From: Nocardioides sp. S5
Lineage (GTDB): Bacteria > Actinomycetota > Actinomycetes > Propionibacteriales > Nocardioidaceae
Assembly: GCF_017310035.1 (NCBI RefSeq)
Contig: NZ_CP022296.1
Span: forward strand, 1,364,001-1,428,000
Length of the DNA: 64,000 nt
Direction of reading: 5' to 3'
The position numbers and the translations under genes are program-made. Below, piece by piece: positions 25,096 through 33,791 of the stretch. Every line of letters begins with the position of its first letter. Within the stretch, counting starts at the first letter, position 1. The notes under the pieces were generated by a model. That model was not told the DNA's origin. It ran no database searches and saw only the letters and a list, made by a program, of their open reading frames with translations.

Positions 25096-25880
25096 CGTTT
25101 CCCTCCGGTCGCAAAGTCGTTCAGGGCCCGGGCGACCGCGTCGGGGTCCTCGGCCGGCGGCAGGTGGCCACAGCCGGTGAACACGTTCATCGAGCTGTTC
25201 GGCGCACGGTCCGCGGTGATCTCCCGGGCGGTGTGCGGGGAGATCACGACGTCCTGGTCGCCTGGGGCGACGAGCAGCGGCACCGTGGCGTCGGCGAGCC
25301 GGTCCCGCACGTCGAAGTCGGCGAGCGCCTCGCAGGCCAGGGCGTAGGAGTCCTTGTCCGCGTCGGCCAGCGAGAGGAGCAGCCGGGTGCCGGTGGCCGG
25401 GTCGCGCATCAGGAAGCCGGGCGCGAACCAGCGCTCGGAGGAGCCGGAGACCATCACGGAGGTGCCGGCCTTGCGCACCAGGGCGGCCCGTTCATGCCAA
25501 GCAGAGGGCTCGCCGATCTTCGCCGCACTCGCGATGCAAGCGACTGCGGTGAACACGCCGGGATCAAGGGCAAGTTCCAGCGCGACGGCGCCTCCCAGCG
25601 AAACGCCGGCGTACGCCGCGGGTCGGTCGCCAGCGACGTCGGCGGCGAGGCGGCGCACCGCCGCGGCCAGCTCGCCGACCGTGAACGGCCCGGTCGCCGG
25701 CTTGCTGCGGCCGTGCCCAGGCAGGTCCCAGCCGACGACCTCGAAGTCATAGACGAGGCGGCGTGCTGTCGCCTCCCACAGTGCCTCGACCGAGGTGCCA
25801 AGAGATGGGCCGACGACCAGCAGCCGAGGTGACTCAGGTCCTCCGGCGAGGCGAGTCGCGGTCAGGTCCGGCTCAGCCAT
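25092..25880 (-). CDS. pcaD: 3-oxoadipate enol-lactonase
   Basis: The product is 262 residues of the alpha/beta-hydrolase fold. The nucleophile elbow is AGVSLGGAVAL near residue 93, the acid lies in VAPGDQDVVI and the base His in GCGHLPPAEDP. It hydrolyses the enol-lactone to 3-oxoadipate. ATG 25880 was chosen because it gives the family length and overlaps pcaB by only 8 bases. Confidence 0.92.
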   Translation of the reverse strand: MAEPDLTATRLAGGPESPRLLVVGPSLGTSVEALWEATARRLVYDFEVVGWDLPGHGRSKPATGPFTVGELAAAVRRLAADVAGDRPAAYAGVSLGGAVALELALDPGVFTAVACIASAAKIGEPSAWHERAALVRKAGTSVMVSGSSERWFAPGFLMRDPATGTRLLLSLADADKDSYALACEALADFDVRDRLADATVPLLVAPGDQDVVISPHTAREITADRAPNSSMNVFTGCGHLPPAEDPDAVARALNDFATGGKR

Positions 25881-27078
25881 GCGCAGCCCTTCCCTCGGGC
25901 ACGCGGGCGAGCACGGTGTCGATGAAGGCGTCGGTCGAGCCGAGGTAGTCGGCGGGCTTCCCCCCGCCACCCCGCTCGGACAGAAGTTCGTCGGCGGCGG
26001 CAGCCACACGGTCTCCCATCCGTTTCCCGTCGACCTCCAGCCCGGCGGTCAGCTCCGCGGCCTGAGACGCCGCGGTCACGCCCGCCTCCAGCAGCCGGAC
26101 CAGCGCAGGCCACTCGGAGTGCCAGGCACCGTCCGGTCGCTCGTCGACCGCCTGGGCCGCGGCGAGATGGAGCTGGGCACCGAGCAGCGGTGCCTGCAGT
26201 GCGACGCTGCGGATCAGCACGCTGAGCACCGGGTTGCGCTTGTGCGGCATGGTCGAGGAGCCGCCACGACCTGCGACCGTGCCCTCGCGCAGCTCGCCGA
26301 TCTCGGGCCGGGACAGCGTGGAGACGTCGGCGGCCACCACCCCGAGGGCGTCGCAGGTGCTCACCACGGCCGAGCCGATGCGGGTGATCACGGAACGGTT
26401 GGTATGCCACGGCACACCTGGCCAGTCCAAGGCCAGCTCGTCGGCGAAGGCCCGCGCTGCGGCGAGTGGCTCGTTGGTGAGCTCGCCGACCATGGCCAGG
26501 GTTCCCGCCGCACCACCGCACTGCACCGGCAGCGTCCCGAGAACGTCGTCGACCTGCGCCACAGCATCGAGGACACCGGCGAGCCACTGGGCGGCTTTCA
26601 GCCCGAACGTGATCGGCACTGCGTGCTGGGTGAGCGTGCGCCCGACCATGAGCGTCGAACGGTGCCGACCGGCGAGCGCCGCGAGCGCGCGCGAGGTGGC
26701 GGCGAGGTCGTCACCCATCCGCACCAGCGCGTCGCGGGCCAACAGCACCAGCGCGGTGTCCACAACGTCTTGGCTGGTCAGCCCGCGGTGCACGACCTGC
26801 GCGGCGTCCTGGCCCACGGCCTCCTGGAAAAGTCTCACCAGCGGGACGACGGCGTTGCCGGCGGACTCAGACTCCGCGGCCAGCGCCGCCATGTCGACCT
26901 CCCAGTCCTGCGTGACCTTCGCCACCTGCCCGGCGAGGTCGCCGTCGACGGCACCGACCCGAGCCAGCGCACGCAGCCAGGCAACCTCCACCTGGAGCAT
27001 CGCCCCGACCAACGCGGCGTCTTCTAGGGCCCCGGCGCTGCGATGGGAGCCGGGGGTCAGCAGGGAGTAGCCCGTCAT
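25873..27078 (-). CDS. pcaB: 3-carboxy-cis,cis-muconate cycloisomerase
   Basis: The product is 401 residues of the fumarase/aspartase superfamily. The signature GGSSTMPHKRNPVLSVL lies near residue 270, with the flexible catalytic serine loop; the THR-like HRGLTSQDVVDTA motif is near 97. It cyclises 3-carboxymuconate to 4-carboxymuconolactone. The start overlaps pcaG by four bases. Confidence 0.94.
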   Translation of the reverse strand: MTGYSLLTPGSHRSAGALEDAALVGAMLQVEVAWLRALARVGAVDGDLAGQVAKVTQDWEVDMAALAAESESAGNAVVPLVRLFQEAVGQDAAQVVHRGLTSQDVVDTALVLLARDALVRMGDDLAATSRALAALAGRHRSTLMVGRTLTQHAVPITFGLKAAQWLAGVLDAVAQVDDVLGTLPVQCGGAAGTLAMVGELTNEPLAAARAFADELALDWPGVPWHTNRSVITRIGSAVVSTCDALGVVAADVSTLSRPEIGELREGTVAGRGGSSTMPHKRNPVLSVLIRSVALQAPLLGAQLHLAAAQAVDERPDGAWHSEWPALVRLLEAGVTAASQAAELTAGLEVDGKRMGDRVAAAADELLSERGGGGKPADYLGSTDAFIDTVLARVPEGRAAHG

Positions 27079-27629
27079 GCGTGCCCCGGAAAGGCCAGGA
27101 AGAGAGTCTCCCGGTCACCCTGCAGGTGGACGTCGAAGCGCAGACTCCCGTCGTCCTCGCGGACCACCATCAGCGTTTCGCGCTGCTCGGCGGAGAGCCC
27201 AGCCAGGAAGGGATCGGACCCGACCGCTTCACCGGGCAGGTAGGCCCGCGTGAAGAGCCGGTTGAGCAGACCACGTGCGAAGACCACGACCGCGAAGAAG
27301 GGCGCGCCTCCGTCGACGGCGCCGGGCTCGAGCGTCGTGAAGGAGTAGCGTCCAGCCGGGTCGGTGGCGCAGCGGCCCCATCCGGTGAAATCGCGGTCCC
27401 GGCGCCACGAACCCTCGAGCTGCGGGATGGTCCCGCCCGGGTCGGCCTGCCGGATCTCCAGCATCGCGTCGGGCAGAGGTGACCCGTTGCCGTCGTACAC
27501 GGTGCCGCGGAGGCGGACCGCTCCCAGCGTGGCGGCCGGCACCAGTTCGTGGCCCCCCTCGTAGGGCAGCGCGTAGTGGAAGAAGGGGCCGATGGTCTGG
27601 CCCGGGGTAGCGGGCAACTGCTCAGGCAT
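27075..27629 (-). CDS. pcaG: Protocatechuate 3,4-dioxygenase, alpha subunit
   Basis: The product is 184 residues, with the N-terminal TPGQTIGPFFHYALPY typical of the alpha chain, LRGTVYDGNGSPLPDAMLEI and RAYLPGEA. The alpha subunit lacks the iron ligands and packs with PcaH to form the active intradiol ring-cleavage enzyme. It overlaps pcaH by eight bases. Confidence 0.95.
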   Translation of the reverse strand: MPEQLPATPGQTIGPFFHYALPYEGGHELVPAATLGAVRLRGTVYDGNGSPLPDAMLEIRQADPGGTIPQLEGSWRRDRDFTGWGRCATDPAGRYSFTTLEPGAVDGGAPFFAVVVFARGLLNRLFTRAYLPGEAVGSDPFLAGLSAEQRETLMVVREDDGSLRFDVHLQGDRETLFLAFPGHA

Positions 27630-28395
27630 CGTGGTGACCCTCTCGCTCCAGCGGGGTGGCGTGGCTGCCGGTGAGCACGATGTCCCAGCGGTAGCCGGTC
27701 GCCAACTCGTGTGAGGTGACGTTGTGGTCGTAGGCCGCCACCAGTCGGTCGCGCGCCGCCTGGTCGGTGATCGACTGGTAGATCGGGTCGAGTGCGAAAA
27801 GCGGGTCCCCGGGGAAGTACATCTGGGTGATCATCCGTTGGGTGAACTCGGTGCCGAAAAGCGAGAAGTGGATGTGCGCGGGGCGCCAGGCGTTGTGATG
27901 GTTGCGCCACGGATAGGGACCTGGCTTGATCGTGGTGAAGTGGTAGGAGCCGTCGGCATCGGTGAGGCAGCGGCCGGTGCCCGTGAAGTGCGGGTCGAGT
28001 GGCGCGGGATGCTGGTCACGCTTGTGGACGTAACGACCGGCGGCGTTGGCCTGCCAGATCTCCACGAGCTGGTGGCGCACCGGCCGACCGTCGCTGTCGG
28101 TGATGCGCCCCGTGACGACCATCCGCTCGCCGATCGGGTCGCCGCCGCCCTGGATCGTGAGGTCCGCCTCGAGTGGGTCGACGTCGGAATGGCCGAATAC
28201 CGGTGCCATCAGCTCGATGCCCTCGGGGTCGGCGTGGTGGAGGCCTTTGGTGGGGTGCCGCAGCAGTGAACTGCGGTACGGCGGGAAGTCGATCATGGGC
28301 TGGGTCTCGCCGGCCGGGGCATCCGCGTGGATCTTCCCGATCTCCTCGCTGATGACCGACTGGGGCGCCAGGTCGGGACTCTGCGGTGTGCTCAC
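27622..28395 (-). CDS. pcaH: Protocatechuate 3,4-dioxygenase, beta subunit
   Basis: The product is 257 residues from GTG 28395, the only start leaving room for the divergent promoter. The Fe(III) ligands are visible: Tyr in AAGRYVHKRD, Tyr in PGPYPWRN, and the two His of RPAHIHFSLFG. It cleaves protocatechuate between the hydroxyls. It is the first gene of pcaHGBDCFIJ; 63 bases separate it from divergent pcaR and contain a palindromic operator. Confidence 0.95.
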   Translation of the reverse strand: MSTPQSPDLAPQSVISEEIGKIHADAPAGETQPMIDFPPYRSSLLRHPTKGLHHADPEGIELMAPVFGHSDVDPLEADLTIQGGGDPIGERMVVTGRITDSDGRPVRHQLVEIWQANAAGRYVHKRDQHPAPLDPHFTGTGRCLTDADGSYHFTTIKPGPYPWRNHHNAWRPAHIHFSLFGTEFTQRMITQMYFPGDPLFALDPIYQSITDQAARDRLVAAYDHNVTSHELATGYRWDIVLTGSHATPLEREGHHDA

Positions 28396-28440
28396 GGTCC
28401 TCAAGGTAGACGTGCCCCACCTCTCCCAGCGACACTGAAC

Positions 28441-28455
28441 TTTCGCTGAGCGAAA
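28441..28455. promoter_or_regulatory. Perfect palindrome TTTCGCTGAGCGAAA, probable PcaR operator
   Basis: Seven-base arms TTTCGCT/AGCGAAA around a single G lie in the 63-base gap between divergent pcaH and pcaR, three bases before the pcaR ATG 28459. IclR regulators of beta-ketoadipate genes bind palindromes in this type of position. If ATG 28459 is used, the pcaR message would have almost no leader; ATG 28468 gives more room. Confidence 0.65.
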
Positions 28456-28458
28456 GAC

Positions 28459-29232
28459 ATGGATCAAATGGCAGGCAACACCTCCACACCCGGCGCCACC
28501 GTGGTCTCCCGGGCGCTCGCGCTGCTGTCCGCCTTTGACACCGCCCACCGGCATCTAACCTTGAGCGACATGGCCCGACGGGCCGATCTACCCACCCCCA
28601 CGGCGTACCGGCTGGCCGGCGAGCTGGTGCGCGGGGGGATGCTCGTGCGCCGGCCGTCCGGGGAGTACGTCATCGGCCGTCGGCTCTGGGACCTCGGCCT
28701 GCTAGCCCCGCTGCAGTCTGGCCTCCGTGAGATCGCCTCGCCGTTCCTCAACGACCTGCACGCCGCCACGCTGGCGACGGTGCATCTCGCCGTCCGGGAC
28801 CGCACGCAGGCGCTATACGTCGACCGGCTCTCCGGCCGCGCATCCGTGCCGGTGGTCAGCACGGCCGGATCGCGGTTGCCGCTGCACGCCACCGGTGTCG
28901 GCAAAGTGCTGCTGGCCCATGCACCCGAGCGGATGCAAGAACAGGTGCTGGGTGACCTGTCGCGGATGACGCCTTACACCATCACACAGCGCTCCTTGCT
29001 GTGCGGGCAACTGGCGCGGGTCCGCCGCGACGGCTACGCGATCACCGAGGAGGAGATGACCCTCGGTGCCTGCTCAGTCGCGGTGCCCGTACACCGCAGC
29101 GCAGCCGGCGGCGAAGTGGTCGCGGCCATCGGCGTCGTCGTACCCACACTCAAGCGGCACCGCCCCCGCCTGGTCGCGGCCCTCCAGGTGGCCGCTCAGG
29201 GTATCGGCCGGTCGTTGGAGGAGTTGAGGTAA
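28459..29232 (+). CDS. pcaR: IclR-family regulator PcaR
   Basis: The product is 257 residues with a winged helix (LTLSDMARRADLPTPTAYRLAGEL) and an IclR effector domain (ATVHLAVRDRTQALYVDRL, LPLHATGVGKVLLAH). It is divergent from pcaH, the usual place for PcaR, which senses protocatechuate or 3-oxoadipate. An alternative start at 28468 (MAGN) would move the palindrome clear of the coding region. Confidence 0.9.
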   Translation: MDQMAGNTSTPGATVVSRALALLSAFDTAHRHLTLSDMARRADLPTPTAYRLAGELVRGGMLVRRPSGEYVIGRRLWDLGLLAPLQSGLREIASPFLNDLHAATLATVHLAVRDRTQALYVDRLSGRASVPVVSTAGSRLPLHATGVGKVLLAHAPERMQEQVLGDLSRMTPYTITQRSLLCGQLARVRRDGYAITEEEMTLGACSVAVPVHRSAAGGEVVAAIGVVVPTLKRHRPRLVAALQVAAQGIGRSLEELR

Positions 29233-29266
29233 TCAGTCCGGCATGAACCCAGAACTCCTGACATGA

Positions 29267-29350
29267 TTGCGTATCGATCCTGCGACCCGCGCCTACATCG
29301 AGCGACGGCTGGCCGAAGGCAAGACCAGCAAGGAGATCGGCCGCTGCCTC
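29267..29350 (+). pseudogene. Transposase C-terminal remnant, left half
   Basis: RIDPATRAYIERRLAEGKTS followed by KEIGRCL is the C-terminal tail of an IS110-like transposase. It is interrupted at 29350 by an IS110 element and continues at 30793. The rest of that older transposase is missing. Confidence 0.7.
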
Positions 29351-30792
29351 ATTGGACGAGTATGGCCCGGCAGGCCAGGTTGGTCTGTTCGTCGGGAACG
29401 GCGAGGGACGGCCTCGATGTCTCGCCACTCGATGGCCTGTTTGAGCTGGTCGCCCTCGTCGTTGCCGGGTCCCCTGATCGGCGCGAGAGAGCAGCCCCGG
29501 TGAGGGCCGAACAATGAGGATCCGACGGTCGGCCCGGCTCCAGCGGCGATGTCCGGCCGGGAGGTCAACAGATGTTCTGTGGATCGGACTGGGGCTCGAC
29601 CGTGCACGCGGTGTGCCTCATCGATGACCAGGGCGCGGTTATCAAGAGATGGCTGGTTCAGCACACCGAGGACCAACTCATGAAGTTGTTCTGCGAACTT
29701 GCCGAGCTCGTCGAGGGAGGCGACGTGGCGCAAGTGCCGGTCGCGATCGAACGCGGAGAAGGCTTGGTCGTCGGCTTGATCGCAGGCGCTGGTCACCCGG
29801 TCTGGATGGTCGAGCCTGCCGCTTTCAAGGCCGCCCGTCCACGGTGGGGCTTGGCCGGTGCGAAGTCAGATCTCGGTGACGCGTTCATGCTCGCCGACTA
29901 CGCCAGAACCGACGGCCATCGGCTGCGCCGGGTCGAGCCCGTTGAGCAGGCGACTCGTGAACTCGCCGCGTTGGTGCGGGCACGAACGGCACTGGTCGAG
30001 GCGCGCACCGCGGCGTCCAACCAGCTGTGGGCTGTCCTGGCCGAGCACTGGCCCGGCGCCGCTGTGGTCTTCCAGAAGCTGACCTCTCAGATCGCGCTCG
30101 CGTTCTTGAGCGACTATCCGACACCTCAGGCCGCAGCACTGCTTGGCGAGCGCCGGATGGGTCAGTTCTGCCGTCGACACAGCTACCGCGGCGGCAAGTC
30201 CCCGGCAGAGCTCCTCAGCCGGCTCCGGGCGGCTCCTGCCAGCGCGAGCCCGCTCGCACCGAGGATCCTCGAATCAGTCGTCCATGGCTCGGTCGCTCAG
30301 ATTGGGCTGCTCAACACCGAGATCACCCGTCTGGAACGCGACCTCGCCAGCGCGCTCGCGGCTCGCCCCAAGACGACCTTGCTCCAGACGCTTCCCCGTG
30401 CTGCCACGGTCAGCCTGGCAGCACTGATTGCGGAGATCGGGGCTCTGCTTGAGCGTTGCGACAACCCCGAACAGGTCGCCGCCATGTGTGGTGCCGCCCC
30501 CGTCACCCGCGCCTCGGGCAAGTCCCGCACCGTCGGGTTCCGCTACACCGCCAACAAGCCTGCACGCGTCGCGATCACCAGCTTCGCCGACAACTCCCGA
30601 CACTCCTCGTCCTGGGCGGCCGACGCCTACCAACGAGCACGTGCGCGCGGCGCCCGACATCCTCACGCCGTCCGGATCCTCGCCCGCGGATGGATCCGAG
30701 TCATCTGGGCATGCTGGACCACCGACAGCGTCTACGACCCCTCGCGACACCGCGGCGAACAGCTCCTTGCCGCAGCGACTTGACCAAGAGAG
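29351..30792 (+). mobile_element. IS110-family insertion sequence inside an older transposase remnant
   Basis: The ends are set by the interrupted reading frame: GGCCGCTGCCTC at the left and CTCAAGCGC at the right rejoin to restore ...GRCLKRYIS... Only CTC is shared at the junctions. Absence of inverted repeats is normal for IS110. There is 221 bases of leader before the transposase. Confidence 0.75.
29572..30783 (+). CDS. IS110-family transposase
   Basis: The product is 403 residues. The N-terminal DEDD domain shows GSDWGSTVHAV (first Asp), VAIERGEG and KSDLGDAFMLADYAR; the C-terminal Transposase_20 part has LPRAATVSLAALIAEIG and CGAAPVTRASGKSRTVGFR with its conserved Ser. Full length and without stops, so probably active. 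It is distinct from the IS110 copy at 55 kb. Confidence 0.92.
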   Translation: MFCGSDWGSTVHAVCLIDDQGAVIKRWLVQHTEDQLMKLFCELAELVEGGDVAQVPVAIERGEGLVVGLIAGAGHPVWMVEPAAFKAARPRWGLAGAKSDLGDAFMLADYARTDGHRLRRVEPVEQATRELAALVRARTALVEARTAASNQLWAVLAEHWPGAAVVFQKLTSQIALAFLSDYPTPQAAALLGERRMGQFCRRHSYRGGKSPAELLSRLRAAPASASPLAPRILESVVHGSVAQIGLLNTEITRLERDLASALAARPKTTLLQTLPRAATVSLAALIAEIGALLERCDNPEQVAAMCGAAPVTRASGKSRTVGFRYTANKPARVAITSFADNSRHSSSWAADAYQRARARGARHPHAVRILARGWIRVIWACWTTDSVYDPSRHRGEQLLAAAT

Positions 30793-30876
30793 CTCAAGCG
30801 CTACATCAGCCGGCAGATCTTCCGAACGCTCGCCGCAGCTTACCCTGGCCGCGAGGCCATGCCGTCAGCGGCTTGA
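30793..30876 (+). pseudogene. Transposase C-terminal remnant, right half
   Basis: LKRYISRQIFRTLAAAYPGR then EAMPSAA and TGA completes the frame broken at 29350. This tail type is common at the ends of IS110-related transposases. Confidence 0.7.
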
Positions 30877-30949
30877 CGCGACAATGAAGCATCCTGGGTT
30901 CTCCATCGTTTGGAAACGAGGATGGATTCAGGCCGAAGGACACCACCGC

Positions 30950-31235
30950 GGGGAAGCCCGCGACGCGCCGCTACAGCCCGGATGGGAAGGCGGCCCGGAT
31001 GAGAAGGCCGCTGCAGTGCGGATGGTCAGGACGCTGCGTGCCGAGCTGGGCGCTGAGCACCGCACGATCCAGCGCGTCGCAACCCAGCTCGGGTGCGGCA
31101 CACCGAATCGGTCCGGTCCTGGGTGCGTCAGGCCGACATCGACGGGGGCTACTTGCCGGGGGTCAGCACAGCGATGCGGCGAAGATGAAGGCGCTTAAGC
31201 AGGAGAACCGTGAGCTCAAGGCCCGGCCACGTTGT
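30950..31235 (+). pseudogene. IS3-family OrfA remnant with frameshifts
   Basis: Pieces of an OrfA helix-turn-helix protein are readable in different frames: RRYSPDGKAA, then AVRMVRTLRAELGAEHRTIQ with RVATQLGCGT, then SVRSWVRQADIDGGYLPGVS and AAKMKALKQENRELKA. At least two frameshifts separate them. Its right end lies about 140 bases before phtA1. Confidence 0.75.
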
Positions 31236-31372
31236 CGCCGAGCTATCGGCCGACGAGCGGGTGTGCTTGCCCCGCCAGCCCATGCGTGGTCTACTGAGCA
31301 GAACGCGCCTCTGGTCAACAGAGGGGCAGGAAACGGCGATTGACTATGGGCCGCCCGAGGAGACTGATTCAG

Positions 31373-32824
31373 ATGACCGACCAGACCGGCATGCTCGCCG
31401 ATGTGCGGCGCGGGATGATCCCCGCGCACGTCTACAATGACCGCGAGATCTTCGAGCTCGAGAAGGAGCGGGTCTTCGCCCGTGCCTGGGTGTTCGTCGG
31501 TCACGAGTCGGAGATCGCCCAGCCCGGCGACTACGTGGTGCGCCGGGTGCTGCAGGACTCTTTCATCGTCACCCGGGACGAGGAGGGCGAGATCCGGGCG
31601 CACTTCAACATGTGCCTGCACCGCGGGATGCAGGTGTGCCGGGCGGAGATGGGCAACGCCTCGCACTTCCGCTGCCCGTACCACGGCTGGTCCTACCGCA
31701 ATGACGGGCGGATCGTCGGCCTCCCATTCCACCAAGACGCTTACGGCGGCGAGGCGGGGTTCAAGCGCAATGGGCAGCGCCTACTGTCGGCGCCTAACCT
31801 GGCGACCTACAACGGGTTGATCTTCGTGTCGCTGGACCCGGACGCGCCACCCCTGGAGGAGTTCCTCGGCGACTTCCGCTTCTACCTGGACTACTACACC
31901 AAGCAGAGCGGCAGCGGCATCGAGCTGCGCGGCCCGCAGCGCTGGCGGGTCAAGGCCAACTGGAAGATCGGAGCGGAGAACTTCGCCGGCGACATGTACC
32001 ACACGCCGCAGACCCACACCTCGGTGGTGGAGATCGGGCTGTTCCGGGAGCCCAAGGCCGAGAAGCGCAAGGACGGGGCCACCTACTGGGCGGGCGCCGG
32101 GGGCGGGACGACCTACAAGCTCCCCGAGGGCGACCTCGACGAGCGGCTGCGCTACGTCGGGTATCCGCAGGAAATGGTGGACCGGATGAAGCAGCATCTG
32201 TCGTCCGATCAGCTCAAGGTTATCGGCGACGACGGCTTCATGATCAGCGCGGCGTCTATCTACCCGAACCTCTCCCTCGTGCACAACTGGCCGCGGGTGG
32301 CCGACTCCGAGAACGTGCTGCCCTTCATCTCCATCCGGCAATGGCAGCCGATCAGCGAGGATGAGACCGAGGTGCTGTCGTGGTTCGCCGTCGACGCCGA
32401 GGCGCCGGAGGAGTTCAAGGCGTTGTCCTACAAGGCGTACTTGATGTGCTTCGGCTCGACAGGCATGTTCGAGCAGGATGACGTGGAGAACTGGGTCTCT
32501 CTGACCAACACCGCAGCTGGCTCCATGGCCCGCCGACTGCGGTTGAACAGCCGGATGGGCATCCTTGAGGACGACACTGAGGTGATCCCGCAGCTCACCG
32601 TCGAGCAGTTTCACGGTCCGGGGTCGGCGCACACCGGCTACAGCGAGTACAACCAGCGAGCACTGCTCAGCCGCTGGGCCGACGACCTGGAAACGCCGAT
32701 GTCCATCGCGGCCACGGTCGAGGTGGGTGGACCGCGGGAGGGCGCCCCAGATGCCTCCGCAAAAATCTCGGCCGCGGCCGGCGATGTCGCCGCCGCGTCG
32801 CACGGGACGGCCGCGCAGGCATGA
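31373..32824 (+). CDS. phtA1: Phthalate 3,4-dioxygenase, oxygenase large subunit
   Basis: The product is 483 residues from ATG 31373, preceded by GAGGAG. Rieske [2Fe-2S] ligands are C81, H83, C101 and H104 (CLHRG, CPYHGW); mononuclear iron ligands are H210 and H215 (GDMYHTPQTH) with bridging D207, and a late Asp in EQDDVENW. It belongs to the actinobacterial phthalate 3,4-dioxygenase type (PhtA1/PadAa) by its complete neighbourhood: small subunit, dihydrodiol dehydrogenase, 3Fe-4S ferredoxin, reductase, decarboxylase and IclR regulator. The product would be the cis-3,4-dihydrodiol of phthalate. The substrate is inferred from gene order, not from active-site residues. Confidence 0.9.
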   Translation: MTDQTGMLADVRRGMIPAHVYNDREIFELEKERVFARAWVFVGHESEIAQPGDYVVRRVLQDSFIVTRDEEGEIRAHFNMCLHRGMQVCRAEMGNASHFRCPYHGWSYRNDGRIVGLPFHQDAYGGEAGFKRNGQRLLSAPNLATYNGLIFVSLDPDAPPLEEFLGDFRFYLDYYTKQSGSGIELRGPQRWRVKANWKIGAENFAGDMYHTPQTHTSVVEIGLFREPKAEKRKDGATYWAGAGGGTTYKLPEGDLDERLRYVGYPQEMVDRMKQHLSSDQLKVIGDDGFMISAASIYPNLSLVHNWPRVADSENVLPFISIRQWQPISEDETEVLSWFAVDAEAPEEFKALSYKAYLMCFGSTGMFEQDDVENWVSLTNTAAGSMARRLRLNSRMGILEDDTEVIPQLTVEQFHGPGSAHTGYSEYNQRALLSRWADDLETPMSIAATVEVGGPREGAPDASAKISAAAGDVAAASHGTAAQA

Positions 32825-33414
32825 CCGACACTCATTCCGCGAGTTCTGTGCTCGGCAGGAACGCCTCCCGTGTTCAGCGGACCGGGCGGTCGCTGCCCTT
32901 CGGGGACCAGCGGCACTTGATGGCCCACCAGTGGCTGGTCGACGAGGCGTGGATGCTCGACGCCCAGTCCTACTCCGACTGGCTGGACCTTCTCACCGAC
33001 GACATTCACTACCTGATGCCGGTGCGGGTCACAACCGCGCTGGGCGCCGGCTACGACACCTCTCCGGGGATGGCCCACTTCGACGAGGACAAGTACTCCC
33101 TGTCCCGGCGGGTCGCCCGGTTCCTCACCGAGCACGCATGGACCGAGGACCCGCCGTCCCGCCTGCGCCACCACCTCAGTAACGTGCGCGCCTTCGCCGC
33201 CGATCTGGACGGGCATCTGGTGGAGGACCACCTGGTGGTCGAGTCGGCGACCCTGCTTTTCCGCAGTCGTGGCGACGTCCGCGAGGGCTCGTTCGTCTCC
33301 GCCGGGCGCGAGGACGTCCTACGCCGCACTCCCGAGGGGTGGAAATTGGCCCGTCGCACGATCCTCGTGGACGACTCGGTCATGCGGATGCAGAACCTGG
33401 CGATATTCCTGTGA
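32821..33414 (+). CDS. phtA2: Phthalate 3,4-dioxygenase, oxygenase small subunit
   Basis: The product is 197 residues and overlaps phtA1 by four bases. It has the NTF2-like beta-subunit fold, with EAWMLDAQSYSDWLDLLTDD, IHYLMPVRV and the C-terminal WKLARRTILVDDSVM. It supports the alpha3-beta3 oxygenase and carries no metal site. It is about 30 residues longer at the N-terminus than the DbfA2-like subunit at 41.2 kb. Confidence 0.92.
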   Translation: MTDTHSASSVLGRNASRVQRTGRSLPFGDQRHLMAHQWLVDEAWMLDAQSYSDWLDLLTDDIHYLMPVRVTTALGAGYDTSPGMAHFDEDKYSLSRRVARFLTEHAWTEDPPSRLRHHLSNVRAFAADLDGHLVEDHLVVESATLLFRSRGDVREGSFVSAGREDVLRRTPEGWKLARRTILVDDSVMRMQNLAIFL

Positions 33415-33791
33415 CGCTGCACTGGGAGGGCGAGGAGGCTGATGCCCGGGCTGCGCGGCGCGCCGCAGCCGAGCGCGACGCGTTGCTCGCGGGCGTCCGC
33501 GGCGACGCCACCACCATCGCGAACGAGTTCGCCGAGGTGCGGGTGGTCCGCGTCGATACCCGCAACGGTTCCCGGCTCCTGGTCGAGTCACCGAAGTCCG
33601 GGCAGTGGGTAGCGCTGGACCCCCTAGAGCTCGAGGCTCTGACTTGGCAGAGCACCGCCACCTTCTCGGCGATGATCGGCAACCCCTTCGGCTCGCTGGT
33701 CACCGACGGAACCGCCGGCATCGAAGACGGCGCGGTCCCTGAGGGCGGCAACGAGCCGCCGCAGCACCCGCCCGGGGGTGGCAGCCAGTGA
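33411..33791 (+). CDS. Small conserved protein linked to ring-hydroxylating dioxygenase (phthalate copy)
   Basis: The product is 126 residues from GTG 33411, overlapping the phtA2 stop (GTGA). The core NEFAEVRVVRVDTRNGSRLL, VESPKSGQWVALD, PLELEALTW and NPFG aligns along its length with the product at 41690-42001, which also follows a dioxygenase small subunit. The Pro/Gly-rich tail is unique to this copy. I recall such proteins being labelled dihydrodiol dehydrogenase in databases, but no NAD-binding motif is visible and they are far too short. An assembly or regulatory role for the oxygenase is a guess. Confidence 0.75.
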   Translation: MTLHWEGEEADARAARRAAAERDALLAGVRGDATTIANEFAEVRVVRVDTRNGSRLLVESPKSGQWVALDPLELEALTWQSTATFSAMIGNPFGSLVTDGTAGIEDGAVPEGGNEPPQHPPGGGSQ

